Assembly: GCA_003155915.1 (NCBI GenBank)
Contig: PMFA01000006.1
Location: 1 to 53,310 of the forward strand
DNA: 53,310 nt
Direction: 5' to 3'
Source: Acidimicrobiaceae bacterium
Lineage (GTDB): Bacteria > Actinomycetota > Acidimicrobiia > Acidimicrobiales > RAAP-2
Made by a program: the position numbers and the translations under genes. Every line of letters starts with the position of its first letter. The first letter of the stretch is position 1. Under the pieces are notes generated by a model. That model saw only the letters and a list, made by a program, of their open reading frames with translations, had not been told where the DNA came from and searched no databases. Shown piece after piece: positions 42,537 through 50,218 of the stretch.

Positions 42537-43432
42537 GCGAATCGAATGACGCAGAGCAGTCCGGCGACCAGACTGTAGAAACCGAAGGGGATCAGGGTCT
42601 TCGTGGTGAACCACTTGGTGAGGAACTTGACCGAGATCAGCGCGGTCACCATAGCGCACAGCGAACCGACCAGCGTCTGGTAGCGAACACCGTCGCCGAG
42701 CGGTCCCATCAGATCGGGCAGCTTCAGTATGCCGGCGAGGAATATGACCGGCGTCGCCAGCAAGAACGCGAAGTTCGCCGACTCCTCGTGATCGAGTCCG
42801 TCCATCAGACCGGCCACCATCGAGATGCCGCTTCGAGAGATACCGGCGAAGAGCGCGAAGATCTGCGAGCAACCGATGCCGAGGGCGCCCGTGAGCGTGA
42901 GCCGTTCGAGTTTCCTGAATTGGACGTGACGACCACTGTTGCGGCGCAGGCGCTCACCGACCAACAAGATCACTCCGTTGATCGTGAGGAAGATCGCCGC
43001 GGCGAGTGGCTTCGCGAAGAGGACGCGCAGTTTGTGCTCCAACAAGATGCCGGCAATCCCGACCGGCACCGTGGCGACGGCGAGCACGAACAGCAGTCGG
43101 TAGTTCGGATCGGTGTCGGGTTCGTTGAGGTGCCAGAGCGACGAGACACCGGCATTCGGAACACCCGCCAACTGTCGGCCGAGACCGCGAAAGAGCGCGA
43201 TCCACGTCTTGCGATAAAACACGAGGAGTCCGAGGGCCGTGCCCACGTGCAGTCCGACGATGAAGGCGAGGAAAAATGACTCCGACGCCGATTGGGAGTT
43301 CACGAGGTTGTGCCAGCCGAGGAGTCCCGGGAGCAAGACGCTGTGGCCGAGGCTGGAGACCGGAAAGAGTTCGGTGAAGCCCTGCGTGAGTCCCATGATG
43401 ATGGCCTGGAAATACGACAGGGACGCGTGCAC
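42533..43432 (-). CDS. uppP: Undecaprenyl-diphosphatase
   Basis: 299 residues with eight or so membrane helices. The two active-site motifs are present: LTQGFTELFPVSSLGHSVLLP near the N-terminus and AGISRSGISMVAGL (PGxSRS-type, here with Ala for Pro) in the second half. It dephosphorylates undecaprenyl pyrophosphate for cell-wall synthesis and gives mild bacitracin resistance. The GTG at 43432 is preceded directly by GAAGG, which is close, but it yields the expected N-terminus; the next Met would cut into the first motif. It is divergent from the SixA-like gene. Confidence 0.93.
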   Translation of the reverse strand: MHASLSYFQAIIMGLTQGFTELFPVSSLGHSVLLPGLLGWHNLVNSQSASESFFLAFIVGLHVGTALGLLVFYRKTWIALFRGLGRQLAGVPNAGVSSLWHLNEPDTDPNYRLLFVLAVATVPVGIAGILLEHKLRVLFAKPLAAAIFLTINGVILLVGERLRRNSGRHVQFRKLERLTLTGALGIGCSQIFALFAGISRSGISMVAGLMDGLDHEESANFAFLLATPVIFLAGILKLPDLMGPLGDGVRYQTLVGSLCAMVTALISVKFLTKWFTTKTLIPFGFYSLVAGLLCVIRFA

Positions 43433-43493
43433 CCTTCAACGCTAAACCACCGCGCCGATGGTATCGGTGACGGATTTGAGTCAGAATTCATCC

Positions 43494-44009
43494 ATGCGGT
43501 ATCTGACGGTGGTGCGACATGCGAAGTCTTCGCCGGCCAAGCCCGGAGAGTCGGACTTCGCTCGCACGTTGAACAAACGCGGACGCGAAGAGTGCGAACG
43601 GCTGCGCGAGTGGGCGAGCGACCCCGACGAACTGGGCCGTTACGGGCCGACGACCGCCCTCGTGAGCTCGGCCGCTCGAACCCGAGAGACGTTTCGACGG
43701 GCCTTTCACGGCACGGCGTTCGTGGAGCAATGCGAATTCAGCGAGCTCATCTACAACGGGCGTCGCGACGTCAGCGCCGAAGACCTCCTGATCGATCTCG
43801 CCGCCATCGATCCGGTGACGACGTCGCTGCTGGTCGTGGCGCACAACCCCACGGTCCACGAAGTGATGATCACGCTGGCGAAGGATCTGCCGAAATCACT
43901 GCGCGGTGACCACTACGCGCTCGGGGGCGCGTACGTGCTGGCGCTGCCCGACGACCGCCAGGTCGGCCTCGAGCGCTACGAGGTCGTCGCGAGTTACATC
44001 CCGGTCTAG
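43494..44009 (+). CDS. Histidine phosphatase, SixA-like
   Basis: 171 residues from ATG 43494; an upstream in-frame GTG at 43458 would add twelve residues of no family character. The phosphohistidine motif is VVRHAKSSPAK near the N-terminus, and the second catalytic His is in LLVVAHNPTVHEV. FARTLNKRGREECERL and ALVSSAARTRET are family landmarks. The protein would dephosphorylate a phosphohistidine or small phosphate ester. It is separated from uppP by a short divergent region and shares CTAG with the convergent thiolase stop. Confidence 0.85.
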   Translation: MRYLTVVRHAKSSPAKPGESDFARTLNKRGREECERLREWASDPDELGRYGPTTALVSSAARTRETFRRAFHGTAFVEQCEFSELIYNGRRDVSAEDLLIDLAAIDPVTTSLLVVAHNPTVHEVMITLAKDLPKSLRGDHYALGGAYVLALPDDRQVGLERYEVVASYIPV

Positions 44010-45184
44010 AGACTGCGAAGTAGTGCCGCGTCGCCCTGACCACCGCCACCACAGAGCGCCACCGCCGCCACGCCGCCGCCGCGTCGACGCAGTTCGGTCA
44101 ACGCCGAGAGCGCGAGGCGCGTGCCCGACATGCCGACCGGGTGACCGAGCGCGATGGCCCCGCCGTTCACGTTGACCTTGGCTTCGTCGATGCCGAGATC
44201 GTCCAGCGAGGCGAGGCCGACGGCCGCGAACGCCTCGTTGATCTCGAAGAGGTCCAGACCCTTGACGTCGAGGTCCGCCTTTTTTGCCGCCTGAAGGATG
44301 GCGTGCGAAGGCTGGGTGAGAAGTGAGGCGTCGGGGCCGGCGACCTGGCCGTAACTGATGAGTTCGCCCAGGGGCGTGAGGCCGAGTTGTTCGCAACGCT
44401 CGGCCGACATGACCAGGACCGCCGCGCCGCCGTCGGAGATCTGGGAGGCGTTGCCGGCGGTGATCGTGCCGTCCTTCTCGAAGGCACCGCGCAACTGGGA
44501 CAGCGACTCGGCGGTCGTCTCGCCGCGAACGCCTTCGTCGATCGAAATCATGATCGGATCACCCTTGCGCTGGGGCACCGCCACCGCGACGATCTCCTCG
44601 GCGAACTTGCCAGCCGCGATCGCCGCCGCGGCGAGCTGATGGCTGCGCGCCGAGAACTCGTCTTGACGCTCGCGGCTGATCCGTCCCTGGTTGTAGCGCT
44701 CGGTCGAGAGCCCCATGGCGCACTGGTCGAAGGCGCACGTCAGGCCGTCGAACATCATCGAGTCCACGACCTTCTGATCGCCGAGGCGATAGCCGGACCT
44801 CGCGCCCGGTAACAGGTACGGCGCGTTGGTCATCGACTCCATTCCCCCGGCGATGATGACGTCCGCCTCACCGGCTCTGATCATGAGGTCAGCGAGGTAG
44901 ATCGTCTGGAGTCCGGAGAGACAGACCTTGTTCACGGTGGTGGCGTGGACGGTCATCGGGATGCCGCCCTTGACGGCGGCCTGGCGAGCAGTGATCTGGC
45001 CTTGACCGGCCTGGAGGACCTGGCCCATCAACACGAGGTCGACGCTGGACGGATCCACGCCGGTGCGATCGAGCACGCCCTTGATGGCGGCGCCGCCGAG
45101 GTCTTGGGCGCTGAGCGACGCGAAGGCTCCCGACAGTTTCCCAATAGCCGTTCGAGTACCGGCGACGATGACGCTTCGTGACAT
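44006..45184 (-). CDS. Acetyl-CoA C-acetyltransferase (thiolase)
   Basis: 392 residues. Nucleophile Cys88 in VNKVCLSGLQ, the EINEAFA helix, the catalytic His in GGAIALGHPVGMSGTR and the second catalytic Cys in ALCGGGGQGDA are intact. The sequence fits biosynthetic acetoacetyl-CoA thiolases (PhaA/AtoB). It condenses two acetyl-CoA to acetoacetyl-CoA, the entry step to the ethylmalonyl-CoA pathway encoded around it, or to polyhydroxybutyrate. GAAGGAG precedes ATG 45184; longer upstream frames to 45631 run antisense through ccr and are shadows. It is divergent from ccr with a 145-bp gap. Confidence 0.93.
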   Translation of the reverse strand: MSRSVIVAGTRTAIGKLSGAFASLSAQDLGGAAIKGVLDRTGVDPSSVDLVLMGQVLQAGQGQITARQAAVKGGIPMTVHATTVNKVCLSGLQTIYLADLMIRAGEADVIIAGGMESMTNAPYLLPGARSGYRLGDQKVVDSMMFDGLTCAFDQCAMGLSTERYNQGRISRERQDEFSARSHQLAAAAIAAGKFAEEIVAVAVPQRKGDPIMISIDEGVRGETTAESLSQLRGAFEKDGTITAGNASQISDGGAAVLVMSAERCEQLGLTPLGELISYGQVAGPDASLLTQPSHAILQAAKKADLDVKGLDLFEINEAFAAVGLASLDDLGIDEAKVNVNGGAIALGHPVGMSGTRLALSALTELRRRGGGVAAVALCGGGGQGDAALLRSL

Positions 45185-45329
45185 GGAGACTCCTTCGTGC
45201 AATCGAATGCAACGAGATGACTTTAGACGCCACGCTTCGCACCCCGATTGGGCCCGCGAAAACGCGCCGCCGCCGCCAACATCCCCAGTCCTCGCAGAGG
45301 ACGCCATCGAGCCAAGTAACCTCGCCGGG

Positions 45330-46679
45330 ATGAGTGAGATTCTCGACGCCGTGCGCTCCGGCGCCTCGGCCGAGGAGTTGGCGTCGACCGAGATGCCCGC
45401 TACGACCCGCGCGGTCTTCATCCGTCGCGACGAGCAGACAATGTTCGACGGGATGGACAGTCGAGACAAGGATCCTCGGCGCAGCCTGCACGTCGACGAA
45501 GTTCCGCTCCCGGAACTCGCCCCCGACGAGGTCTTCATCGCGGTGATGGCGTCCTCGATCAACTTCAACTCCGTGTGGACGAGCATCTTCGAGCCGCTGC
45601 CCACCTTCGGATTCCTCGACCGACTGGGCAAGGAATCGTTCTGGGGACGGCGCCACGCGCTCGACTATCACGTCATCGGCTCCGACGCCGCGGGGGTCGT
45701 GGTGCGAGCCGGTTCGTTGGTGCGCAACTGGAAGGTCGGCGACGAGGTCACCGTGCACTGCAACTACGTCGACGATCAGGACCCCACGAGCCATGACGAC
45801 TCGATGCTCTCGAGTAGCCAGCGGATCTGGGGATTCGAGACGAACTTCGGGGGACTGGCCGACATCGCGGTCGTCAAGGCGAACCAATTGATGCCCAAGC
45901 CCACCCACCTGACCTGGGAAGAAGCGGCCGTTAACGCGCTGTGCAACTCGACGGCCTATCGGATGCTGGTCTCGCACAACGGCGCTCCGGTGACCCAGGG
46001 CGACGTCGTGCTTATTTGGGGCGCCTCGGGGGGAATCGGATCCTTCGCGGTCCAGCACGTGTTGAACTCCGGCGGTACGCCGATCGGCGTCGTCTCGAGC
46101 GATGCCAAGGTGGAGACCCTGCACGAATTGGGCTGTGAGTACGTGATCGACCGACGCGCGAACGACTACCGGTTCTGGAAGGACGAGCACACCCAGGACG
46201 AGGGCGAGTGGCGCCGCCTGGGCAAGGACATCCGGGCCCTGGTCGGCGACGACCCGGACATCGTGTTCGAACACCCCGGACGTTCGACGATGGGCGCAAG
46301 CGTCTTCGTGGCCAAACGTGGCGGCACGATAGTGACCTGCGCGGCGACCAGTGGCTACATGATCGAGTACGACAACCGTCACCTCTGGATGAAGCTCAAG
46401 ACGATCAAGGGCTCGCACTTCTCGAACTACCGCGAGGCCTGGGCGGCCAACCAGACGATCATCGACGGCAAGGTCGTGCCCCCGCTGTCGGCGGTCTTTC
46501 CTCTTGAAGAGACCGGCGAAGCGGCCTACGAAGTGCACCACAACCGACACGAGGGCAAGATCGGGATCCTGTGCGTCGCGTCTGAGGAGGGTCTCGGCAT
46601 CACCAATCCGGAGCTTCGCGCGCGCGTCGGCGAGGAACGGCTGACGATTTTCCGTCGACACGATCAGGAGGCGCCGTGA
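45330..46679 (+). CDS. ccr: Crotonyl-CoA carboxylase/reductase
   Basis: 449 residues, full family length. SEILDAVRSGASAEEL, RDKDPRRSLHVDEVP, the VWTSIFEPLPTFGFL segment, the RIWGFETNFGGLADIAVVK segment, WGASGGIGSFAVQ (NADPH loop) and the GSHFSNYREAW motif are all diagnostic and clearly distinguish it from ordinary quinone/alcohol dehydrogenases. It reductively carboxylates crotonyl-CoA to (2S)-ethylmalonyl-CoA with NADPH and CO2, the key step of the ethylmalonyl-CoA pathway; in actinomycetes it may also feed polyketide extender units. ATG 45330 is chosen by family N-terminus although the ribosome binding site is weak. It overlaps the epimerase gene by 4 bp. Confidence 0.95.
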   Translation: MSEILDAVRSGASAEELASTEMPATTRAVFIRRDEQTMFDGMDSRDKDPRRSLHVDEVPLPELAPDEVFIAVMASSINFNSVWTSIFEPLPTFGFLDRLGKESFWGRRHALDYHVIGSDAAGVVVRAGSLVRNWKVGDEVTVHCNYVDDQDPTSHDDSMLSSSQRIWGFETNFGGLADIAVVKANQLMPKPTHLTWEEAAVNALCNSTAYRMLVSHNGAPVTQGDVVLIWGASGGIGSFAVQHVLNSGGTPIGVVSSDAKVETLHELGCEYVIDRRANDYRFWKDEHTQDEGEWRRLGKDIRALVGDDPDIVFEHPGRSTMGASVFVAKRGGTIVTCAATSGYMIEYDNRHLWMKLKTIKGSHFSNYREAWAANQTIIDGKVVPPLSAVFPLEETGEAAYEVHHNRHEGKIGILCVASEEGLGITNPELRARVGEERLTIFRRHDQEAP

Positions 46680-47089
46680 CGTCGCAGCTGACTGAGATCG
46701 ACCACGTCGCCATTGCGGTCAACGATATCGACGCCGCGATTGCCTGGTACGAGTCGGTCTTCGGCGCCGTGGTCGTGCACCGCGAGGTCGTTGAGTCCGA
46801 CGGCGTGGATGAGGCCCTGGTAAAAGTCGCCGAGTCCTACATCCAGCTGCTGACGCCGACTCGCGATGACTCACCGGTCGCGAAGTACCTCGCCAAGAAC
46901 GGCGAGGGACTGCACCACATTGCCTATCGAGTCGACAACTGTGCGGAAACGCTCGAAATCGTGAAGAAGAGTGGCGCGCGTGTGATCGACCAGACGCCGC
47001 GACCGGGATCGCGCGGAACGATCGTCGCGTTCGTGCATCCGAAGGGTTCCTTCGGAACGCTCATCGAGTTGGTCGAAGAGACCAACTAG
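46676..47089 (+). CDS. mce: Methylmalonyl-CoA / ethylmalonyl-CoA epimerase
   Basis: 137 residues of the glyoxalase/VOC fold: two beta-alpha-beta-beta-beta units with metal ligands at His in IDHVAIAVND, Gln in SYIQLLTP, His in LHHIAYRV and the late Glu in LIELVEET. That ligand set and length are those of methylmalonyl-CoA epimerase. GTG 46676 overlaps the ccr stop, so here it most likely epimerises ethylmalonyl-CoA formed by Ccr (the enzyme is known to handle both). It ends 15 bp before a convergent GGDEF gene. Confidence 0.92.
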   Translation: MTSQLTEIDHVAIAVNDIDAAIAWYESVFGAVVVHREVVESDGVDEALVKVAESYIQLLTPTRDDSPVAKYLAKNGEGLHHIAYRVDNCAETLEIVKKSGARVIDQTPRPGSRGTIVAFVHPKGSFGTLIELVEETN

Positions 47090-47104
47090 TCGAAACCGAA
47101 CCGC

Positions 47105-48106
47105 TCAGGCCGGCGCTCCACTGTGGCCGTCGTCTGATTCTCGGGAACGGCCGAGAGCGATTTCGGCGTCCTTGAGTAGTTCACCAGTCGCCTTCAGGTG
47201 TTCGGCATCGAGTAGCGCGAGACCGGCACTCACCGTGAGGACGCCGCTGGGTGAGTCTTCGTTGGGAATGGCGAGCTCTTCGATGTTGCGGCGCATCCGA
47301 TCGACCGCGATCGCACCCGTCTCCAGGGTCTGTTCGGGCAGCAGACAAATGAACTCGTCGCCGCCCACGCGGTAGACCGAGTCTCCGGAGCGAGAGCGAC
47401 TCGCGAGTCGCTCGGCAACGGCGACGATGACTTCGTCGCCCTTTTCTCGTCCGTATCGGTCGTTGAACTCCTTGAATTCGTCGATGTCGATGAGTGCGAT
47501 GCAGCTACGAAGTCCGTAGCGGGTCACCTGGCCCTCGTACACCGCGAGGTCTTTTTCCAGTAACTGGCGATTGCCCAAGCTCGTCAACGGGTCGGTAAGG
47601 GGAATGGTCGCGCGACCACCCGCGGGCCCGTCGTCGCCCGCGGGAACGACGGTGGGAATTTCACGTACGAACGCGTTGAACCCGCCACCGTCGCGAGTCC
47701 AGATGATCATCGTGACGGGAATCTCGCGACCGTCACTGTGAAGCGCGGCCGTCTCGACGCGACGGTCCACGATCGCCGAGTCGGTTCCCGGTCGGTAGCC
47801 GGTGAGAGCGTTCTCGTAGGCCTGGCGGTGCAGTACGGGGATGAGCGTCTCGGTCATCTTGCGGCCCACGACGTCGGCGGCACTCCAACCAAAGATCTGT
47901 TGGGAGTTGGCACTCCATGACGTGATCGTGCCGACGGCGTCGAAAGAGAGGAAACCCTCGTCGGTCGCTTCCATTATTTGGGCGATTTCGCGGTCGCGAA
48001 TTGCTAGCAGTGCACTGGCGTCAATTCGACGACCACGCGACGTGACTTCATAGCCAACACCGATGATCACGACGAGTGCCAACAGCACTGTAAGTAACGC
48101 GACCAT
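47105..48106 (-). CDS. Membrane-anchored PAS-GGDEF diguanylate cyclase
   Basis: 333 residues from ATG 48106. One N-terminal membrane helix (VALLTVLLALVVIIGVGY) is followed by a PAS domain (IMEATDEGFLSFDAVGTITSW...QQIFGW) and a GGDEF domain: DPLTSLGNRQLLEKDL start, ALIDIDEFKEFNDRYG and the intact active site RVGGDEF. No I-site RxxD immediately upstream of the motif was recognised. It would make cyclic di-GMP in response to a PAS-sensed signal. It lies alone between two acyl-CoA gene groups. A GTG-led extension to 48145 is possible but less likely given the membrane start. Confidence 0.88.
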   Translation of the reverse strand: MVALLTVLLALVVIIGVGYEVTSRGRRIDASALLAIRDREIAQIMEATDEGFLSFDAVGTITSWSANSQQIFGWSAADVVGRKMTETLIPVLHRQAYENALTGYRPGTDSAIVDRRVETAALHSDGREIPVTMIIWTRDGGGFNAFVREIPTVVPAGDDGPAGGRATIPLTDPLTSLGNRQLLEKDLAVYEGQVTRYGLRSCIALIDIDEFKEFNDRYGREKGDEVIVAVAERLASRSRSGDSVYRVGGDEFICLLPEQTLETGAIAVDRMRRNIEELAIPNEDSPSGVLTVSAGLALLDAEHLKATGELLKDAEIALGRSRESDDGHSGAPA

Positions 48107-48488
48107 AGGTTGATTGTTGCACCTGTCGGCGTGACAAGGCGACACTTGTGAGGGAGTTGTGACCCGCGGGTGACCAAATCAACCCAAGTCGTCTCTTCTC
48201 GCCATTGACATCGCGGGATTGTTCTCCAAGACCTCAGGGATCGGCTTCGGTCTGGGGATTCCGATTCGTATTCATTTCGAACTTCGGACTTGGATCGGCG
48301 CAGTACACCGGTACGGTTCCTACTGCGAAAGTTGAAACAGGATCAGTCCTTTGACCGTCCGGTGCAACGCCGTACTCGAGGGTAATCCCGACGAATGAAA
48401 TCGATTGGAATGTCGTTCCGGCGGGGTTGATCCATCGGAGAACAGACTTCGCCTCGTTTGGGTAGCCTTGCACCTCATGGAGCATTCA
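48107..48488. other. Intergenic region, divergent promoters, no gene seen
   Basis: About 380 bp between the diguanylate cyclase and acyl-CoA carboxylase genes. An inverted repeat GGTTGATT / AATCAACC has arms near 48108 and 48177, with palindrome ACCCGCGGGT at 48162-48171 between them. A TTGACA box at 48204 has no good partner at 17 bp. An 83-codon minus frame here (48234-48485) has no recognisable content. Confidence 0.35.
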
Positions 48489-50033
48489 ATGGCGGAACGC
48501 CTGGCCGAGCTCGACGCTCGCAAGGCCGAGGCCCGCGTCGCCGGCGGCGAGAAGGCCATCGAGCGGCACCAGGCCAAAGGCAAGATGACCGCGCGCGAGC
48601 GCATCGAGTACCTGCTCGACGAGGACACGTTCCAAGAACTCGACATGCTGAGTCGACACGTCGCGTCCGGCATGGGACTTGAAGACACGCGTCCCTACAC
48701 CGACGGGGTGATCACCGGATACGGCAAGATCGACGGACGAAAGGTCTGCGTCTTCTCCCAGGACTTCACCGTCTTCGGTGGCGCGGTCGGTGAGGCGCAC
48801 GGAGAGAAGATTCACAAGATCATGGACATGGCGACGTCCATGGGTCTGCCGATCATCGGATTGAACGACGGGGCCGGCGCGAGGATTCAAGAGGGCGTCG
48901 CGGCGCTGCACGCCTACGGCGGGATCTTCATTCGCAACGCTCGCGCGTCCGGGGTCGTGCCGCAGATCTCGGTGATCCTGGGCCCGTGCGCCGGGGGCGG
49001 CGTCTACTCACCGGCGTTGACGGACTTCATCTTCATGGTGAAAGACACCAGCCACATGTTCATCACTGGCCCCGACGTCGTGAAGACCGTCACCGGCGAG
49101 GACGTCACGCTCGAAGAACTGGGCGGCGCACTGACCCACGCCACCAAGTCCGGCGTCGCCAACTTCGTGATGCCCGACGAGAAGAGCGTGCTCGACGAAG
49201 TCCGCTACCTCTTGTCGTTCATGCCGTCGAACAACATGGAAGAGGCGCCGCGAATCCTGAGCGGCGACGACCCGAACCGACTGTGTGAGGACCTGCGCGA
49301 CATCCTGCCCTCGTCGCCCAACCTGCCCTACGACATGAAGAAGGTGATCACCTCGGTCGTCGACGGTGGTGATTACATGGAGGTCCACGCCACGTACGCC
49401 CCGCAGATCACCTGCGGCTTCGCGCGCATCGACGGACACAGTGTCGGCATCGTGTCCAATCAGCCCAACGTGCTCGCGGGCGTGCTCGACATCGATTCGA
49501 GCGAGAAGGCCGCGCGCTTCGTGCGCACGTGCGACGCGTTCAACATCCCCATCGTGACCTTCGTCGACGTGCCCGGCTTTATGCCCGGGACCGATCAGGA
49601 GTACGGCGGCATCATTCGCCACGGTGCCAAGTTGCTCTACGCGTTTTGCGAGGCGACGGTGCCGAGGATCTCGGTCGTCACGCGCAAAGCCTACGGGGGC
49701 GCCTACGTCGTCATGAACTCCAAGTCGATCGGCGCCGACCTCGCCTACGCGTGGCCAACCGCGGAACTGGCGGTCATGGGCTCGGCTGGTGCCGTCGAGA
49801 TCGTGCACCGGCGCGATCTGATGAACGCCGACGATCCCGCGACACTGCGCAAGCAGTTGATCGAGGAGTACGAGGAGCAGTACGCGTCGCCCTACATCGC
49901 GGCCGAACGGGGCTTCATCGACGACGTCATCGACCCGGCCGAAACGCGGCGCATTCTTTGCCGCTCTCTCGAGTTGCTGCGCGGCAAGCGCGAGGACTTG
50001 CCGAGGCGCAAGCACGGGAACGTCCCGCTGTGA
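48489..50033 (+). CDS. Acyl-CoA (propionyl-CoA) carboxylase carboxyltransferase, beta subunit
   Basis: 514 residues, the length of PccB/AccD5 proteins. Two crotonase-fold halves are visible: the N-half with GLNDGAGARIQEGVAAL and GPCAGGGVYSPAL, and the C-half with TFVDVPGFMPGTDQEYGGIIRHGAKLL and RKAYGGAYVVM, both oxyanion-hole glycine patterns. It transfers CO2 from carboxybiotin to propionyl-CoA or a similar acyl-CoA. The biotin carboxylase alpha subunit is not in the window. ATG 48489 has GGAG 6 nt upstream; an ATG at 48477 lacks one. Next to the mutase it would recycle propionyl-CoA made by the ethylmalonyl-CoA pathway. Confidence 0.92.
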   Translation: MAERLAELDARKAEARVAGGEKAIERHQAKGKMTARERIEYLLDEDTFQELDMLSRHVASGMGLEDTRPYTDGVITGYGKIDGRKVCVFSQDFTVFGGAVGEAHGEKIHKIMDMATSMGLPIIGLNDGAGARIQEGVAALHAYGGIFIRNARASGVVPQISVILGPCAGGGVYSPALTDFIFMVKDTSHMFITGPDVVKTVTGEDVTLEELGGALTHATKSGVANFVMPDEKSVLDEVRYLLSFMPSNNMEEAPRILSGDDPNRLCEDLRDILPSSPNLPYDMKKVITSVVDGGDYMEVHATYAPQITCGFARIDGHSVGIVSNQPNVLAGVLDIDSSEKAARFVRTCDAFNIPIVTFVDVPGFMPGTDQEYGGIIRHGAKLLYAFCEATVPRISVVTRKAYGGAYVVMNSKSIGADLAYAWPTAELAVMGSAGAVEIVHRRDLMNADDPATLRKQLIEEYEEQYASPYIAAERGFIDDVIDPAETRRILCRSLELLRGKREDLPRRKHGNVPL

Positions 50034-50218
50034 ACCACGGCCTTAACCCGAGGCCCGAACTTCCGCCCGACGAGTTGGCCGCCTTGCTGGCGGCGGCCGA
50101 AGAAGTACTACGCGCTGAGAAAGTCGTTGCCGTCGTTGATCTGGTGCCGAATTGGCGATTCTCGGGACGTTGGTTCAACGCCGCGCCGTTCTCTAATCGT
50201 CGACCCCGACTGGGCTAA
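50030..50218 (+). CDS. Small acyl-CoA carboxylase epsilon-subunit-like protein
   Basis: 62 residues, GTG start overlapping the carboxylase stop. It has PPDELAALLAAAEEVL, a helix like the DELAALLAVL stretch of actinobacterial AccE subunits, and ends with NWRFSGRWFNAAPFSNRR, reminiscent of the Trp-rich tail of those subunits. AccE stabilises the AccA-AccD complex. The assignment rests on size, helix, tail and coupling; the sequence is too short for certainty. The 3' end overlaps the convergent mutase gene by 26 bp. Confidence 0.5.
   Translation: MNHGLNPRPELPPDELAALLAAAEEVLRAEKVVAVVDLVPNWRFSGRWFNAAPFSNRRPRLG

Noticed and set aside
44889-46661. 590-codon minus-strand frame over ccr
   Set aside because: Shadow of a gene whose plus-strand product matches crotonyl-CoA carboxylase/reductase throughout.
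48234-48485. 83-codon minus-strand frame upstream of the carboxylase gene
   Set aside because: Overlaps the likely promoter of the carboxylase gene; no recognisable motif or start signal.
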